Positions 44,244-44,277 of a DNA stretch of 44,277 nucleotides are shown here, piece after piece (the first letter of the stretch is position 1; each line of letters begins with the position of its first letter). This stretch comes from an uncultured Planctomycetota bacterium. Lineage in GTDB: Bacteria > Planctomycetota > Planctomycetia > Pirellulales > Thermoguttaceae. The stretch is taken from assembly GCA_902796885.1 (NCBI GenBank), contig CADBQY010000167.1:1-44277 (forward strand), written 5' to 3'. Under the pieces are notes generated by a model. It was given only the letters and a program-made list of their open reading frames with translations, was not told the origin of the DNA and searched no databases. Made by a program: the position numbers and the translations under genes.

Positions 44244-44277
44244 AAAAAAAGCCCTCTCCGGCGCGGAGCCGAAAGGG
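44244..44277 (-). terminator. Partial intrinsic terminator at the right edge
   Basis: Read on the minus strand, an imperfect GC-rich hairpin (44251-44277) is followed by seven Ts (44250-44244). The window ends inside its 5' arm. It would terminate a minus-strand gene beyond the right edge. Confidence 0.6.

Overview
The window reads as chromosomal DNA of a planctomycete, most like the Pirellulales. The evidence is a set of lineage markers rather than any single gene. They are a lipoprotein with a GQTLPSPYYLDNQ motif, a DUF1559-type lipoprotein, a secreted protein with an N-terminal LESRELLA motif and planctomycete-style dockerin repeats, a glutamyl-tRNA synthetase with the long insert after KLSKR, and many Ser/Thr-kinase, FHA and sigma/anti-sigma regulatory genes. 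G+C is high and fairly even. I see no rRNA, tRNA, CRISPR array, insertion sequence, prophage or integrase.

Layout. 1-9.1 kb is a minus-strand housekeeping block: nadD (cut by the left edge), a four-S1-domain ribosomal S1-like protein, a sulfatase-fold protein that seems to lack its active site and is translationally coupled to an ABC-3 metal-ion permease, asnS, a homodimeric glyS and a ComB phosphatase. 9.25-10 kb holds two small envelope genes on the plus strand. 10-18.2 kb holds paaK, a HU-type DNA-binding protein with its own promoter and terminator, an AlkD-like gene coupled to a KefB-type antiporter, a stand-alone cyclic-nucleotide-binding domain protein, a DUF1559-type lipoprotein and rsmG with a long basic tail.

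18.5-27.5 kb holds an FHA protein, the pssA-psd phospholipid operon, accA, a kinase divergent from a FucP-type sugar transporter, and an ECF sigma / anti-sigma / PDZ-protein operon. 27.8-31.7 kb is a plus-strand run: gltX, an M20 dipeptidase, a small membrane protein and a DUF4416 gene. 31.8-38.4 kb holds a lone cpaB, a secreted protein I do not recognise and a large RND/MMPL transporter. 38.5-44 kb is again minus strand: an acyl-CoA synthetase, a BtuF-like lipoprotein coupled to dcd, and a dockerin/SGNH hydrolase.

Functional themes are translation (asnS, glyS, gltX, rsmG, S1), membrane lipid synthesis (accA, pssA, psd), acyl/aryl-CoA activation (paaK, the ACSM-like synthetase) and envelope sensing and transport. 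Several gene pairs overlap by four bases (ATGA or GTGA), so coupled translation is common. Candidate promoters are sigma-70-like, several with an extended -10 (TGnTATAAT). No single locus is clearly a new defence or mobile system. The best leads are the apparent pseudo-sulfatase/permease pair, the sigma/anti-sigma/PDZ operon, the cyclic-nucleotide-domain/antiporter/AlkD cluster, and the dockerin-SGNH protein.
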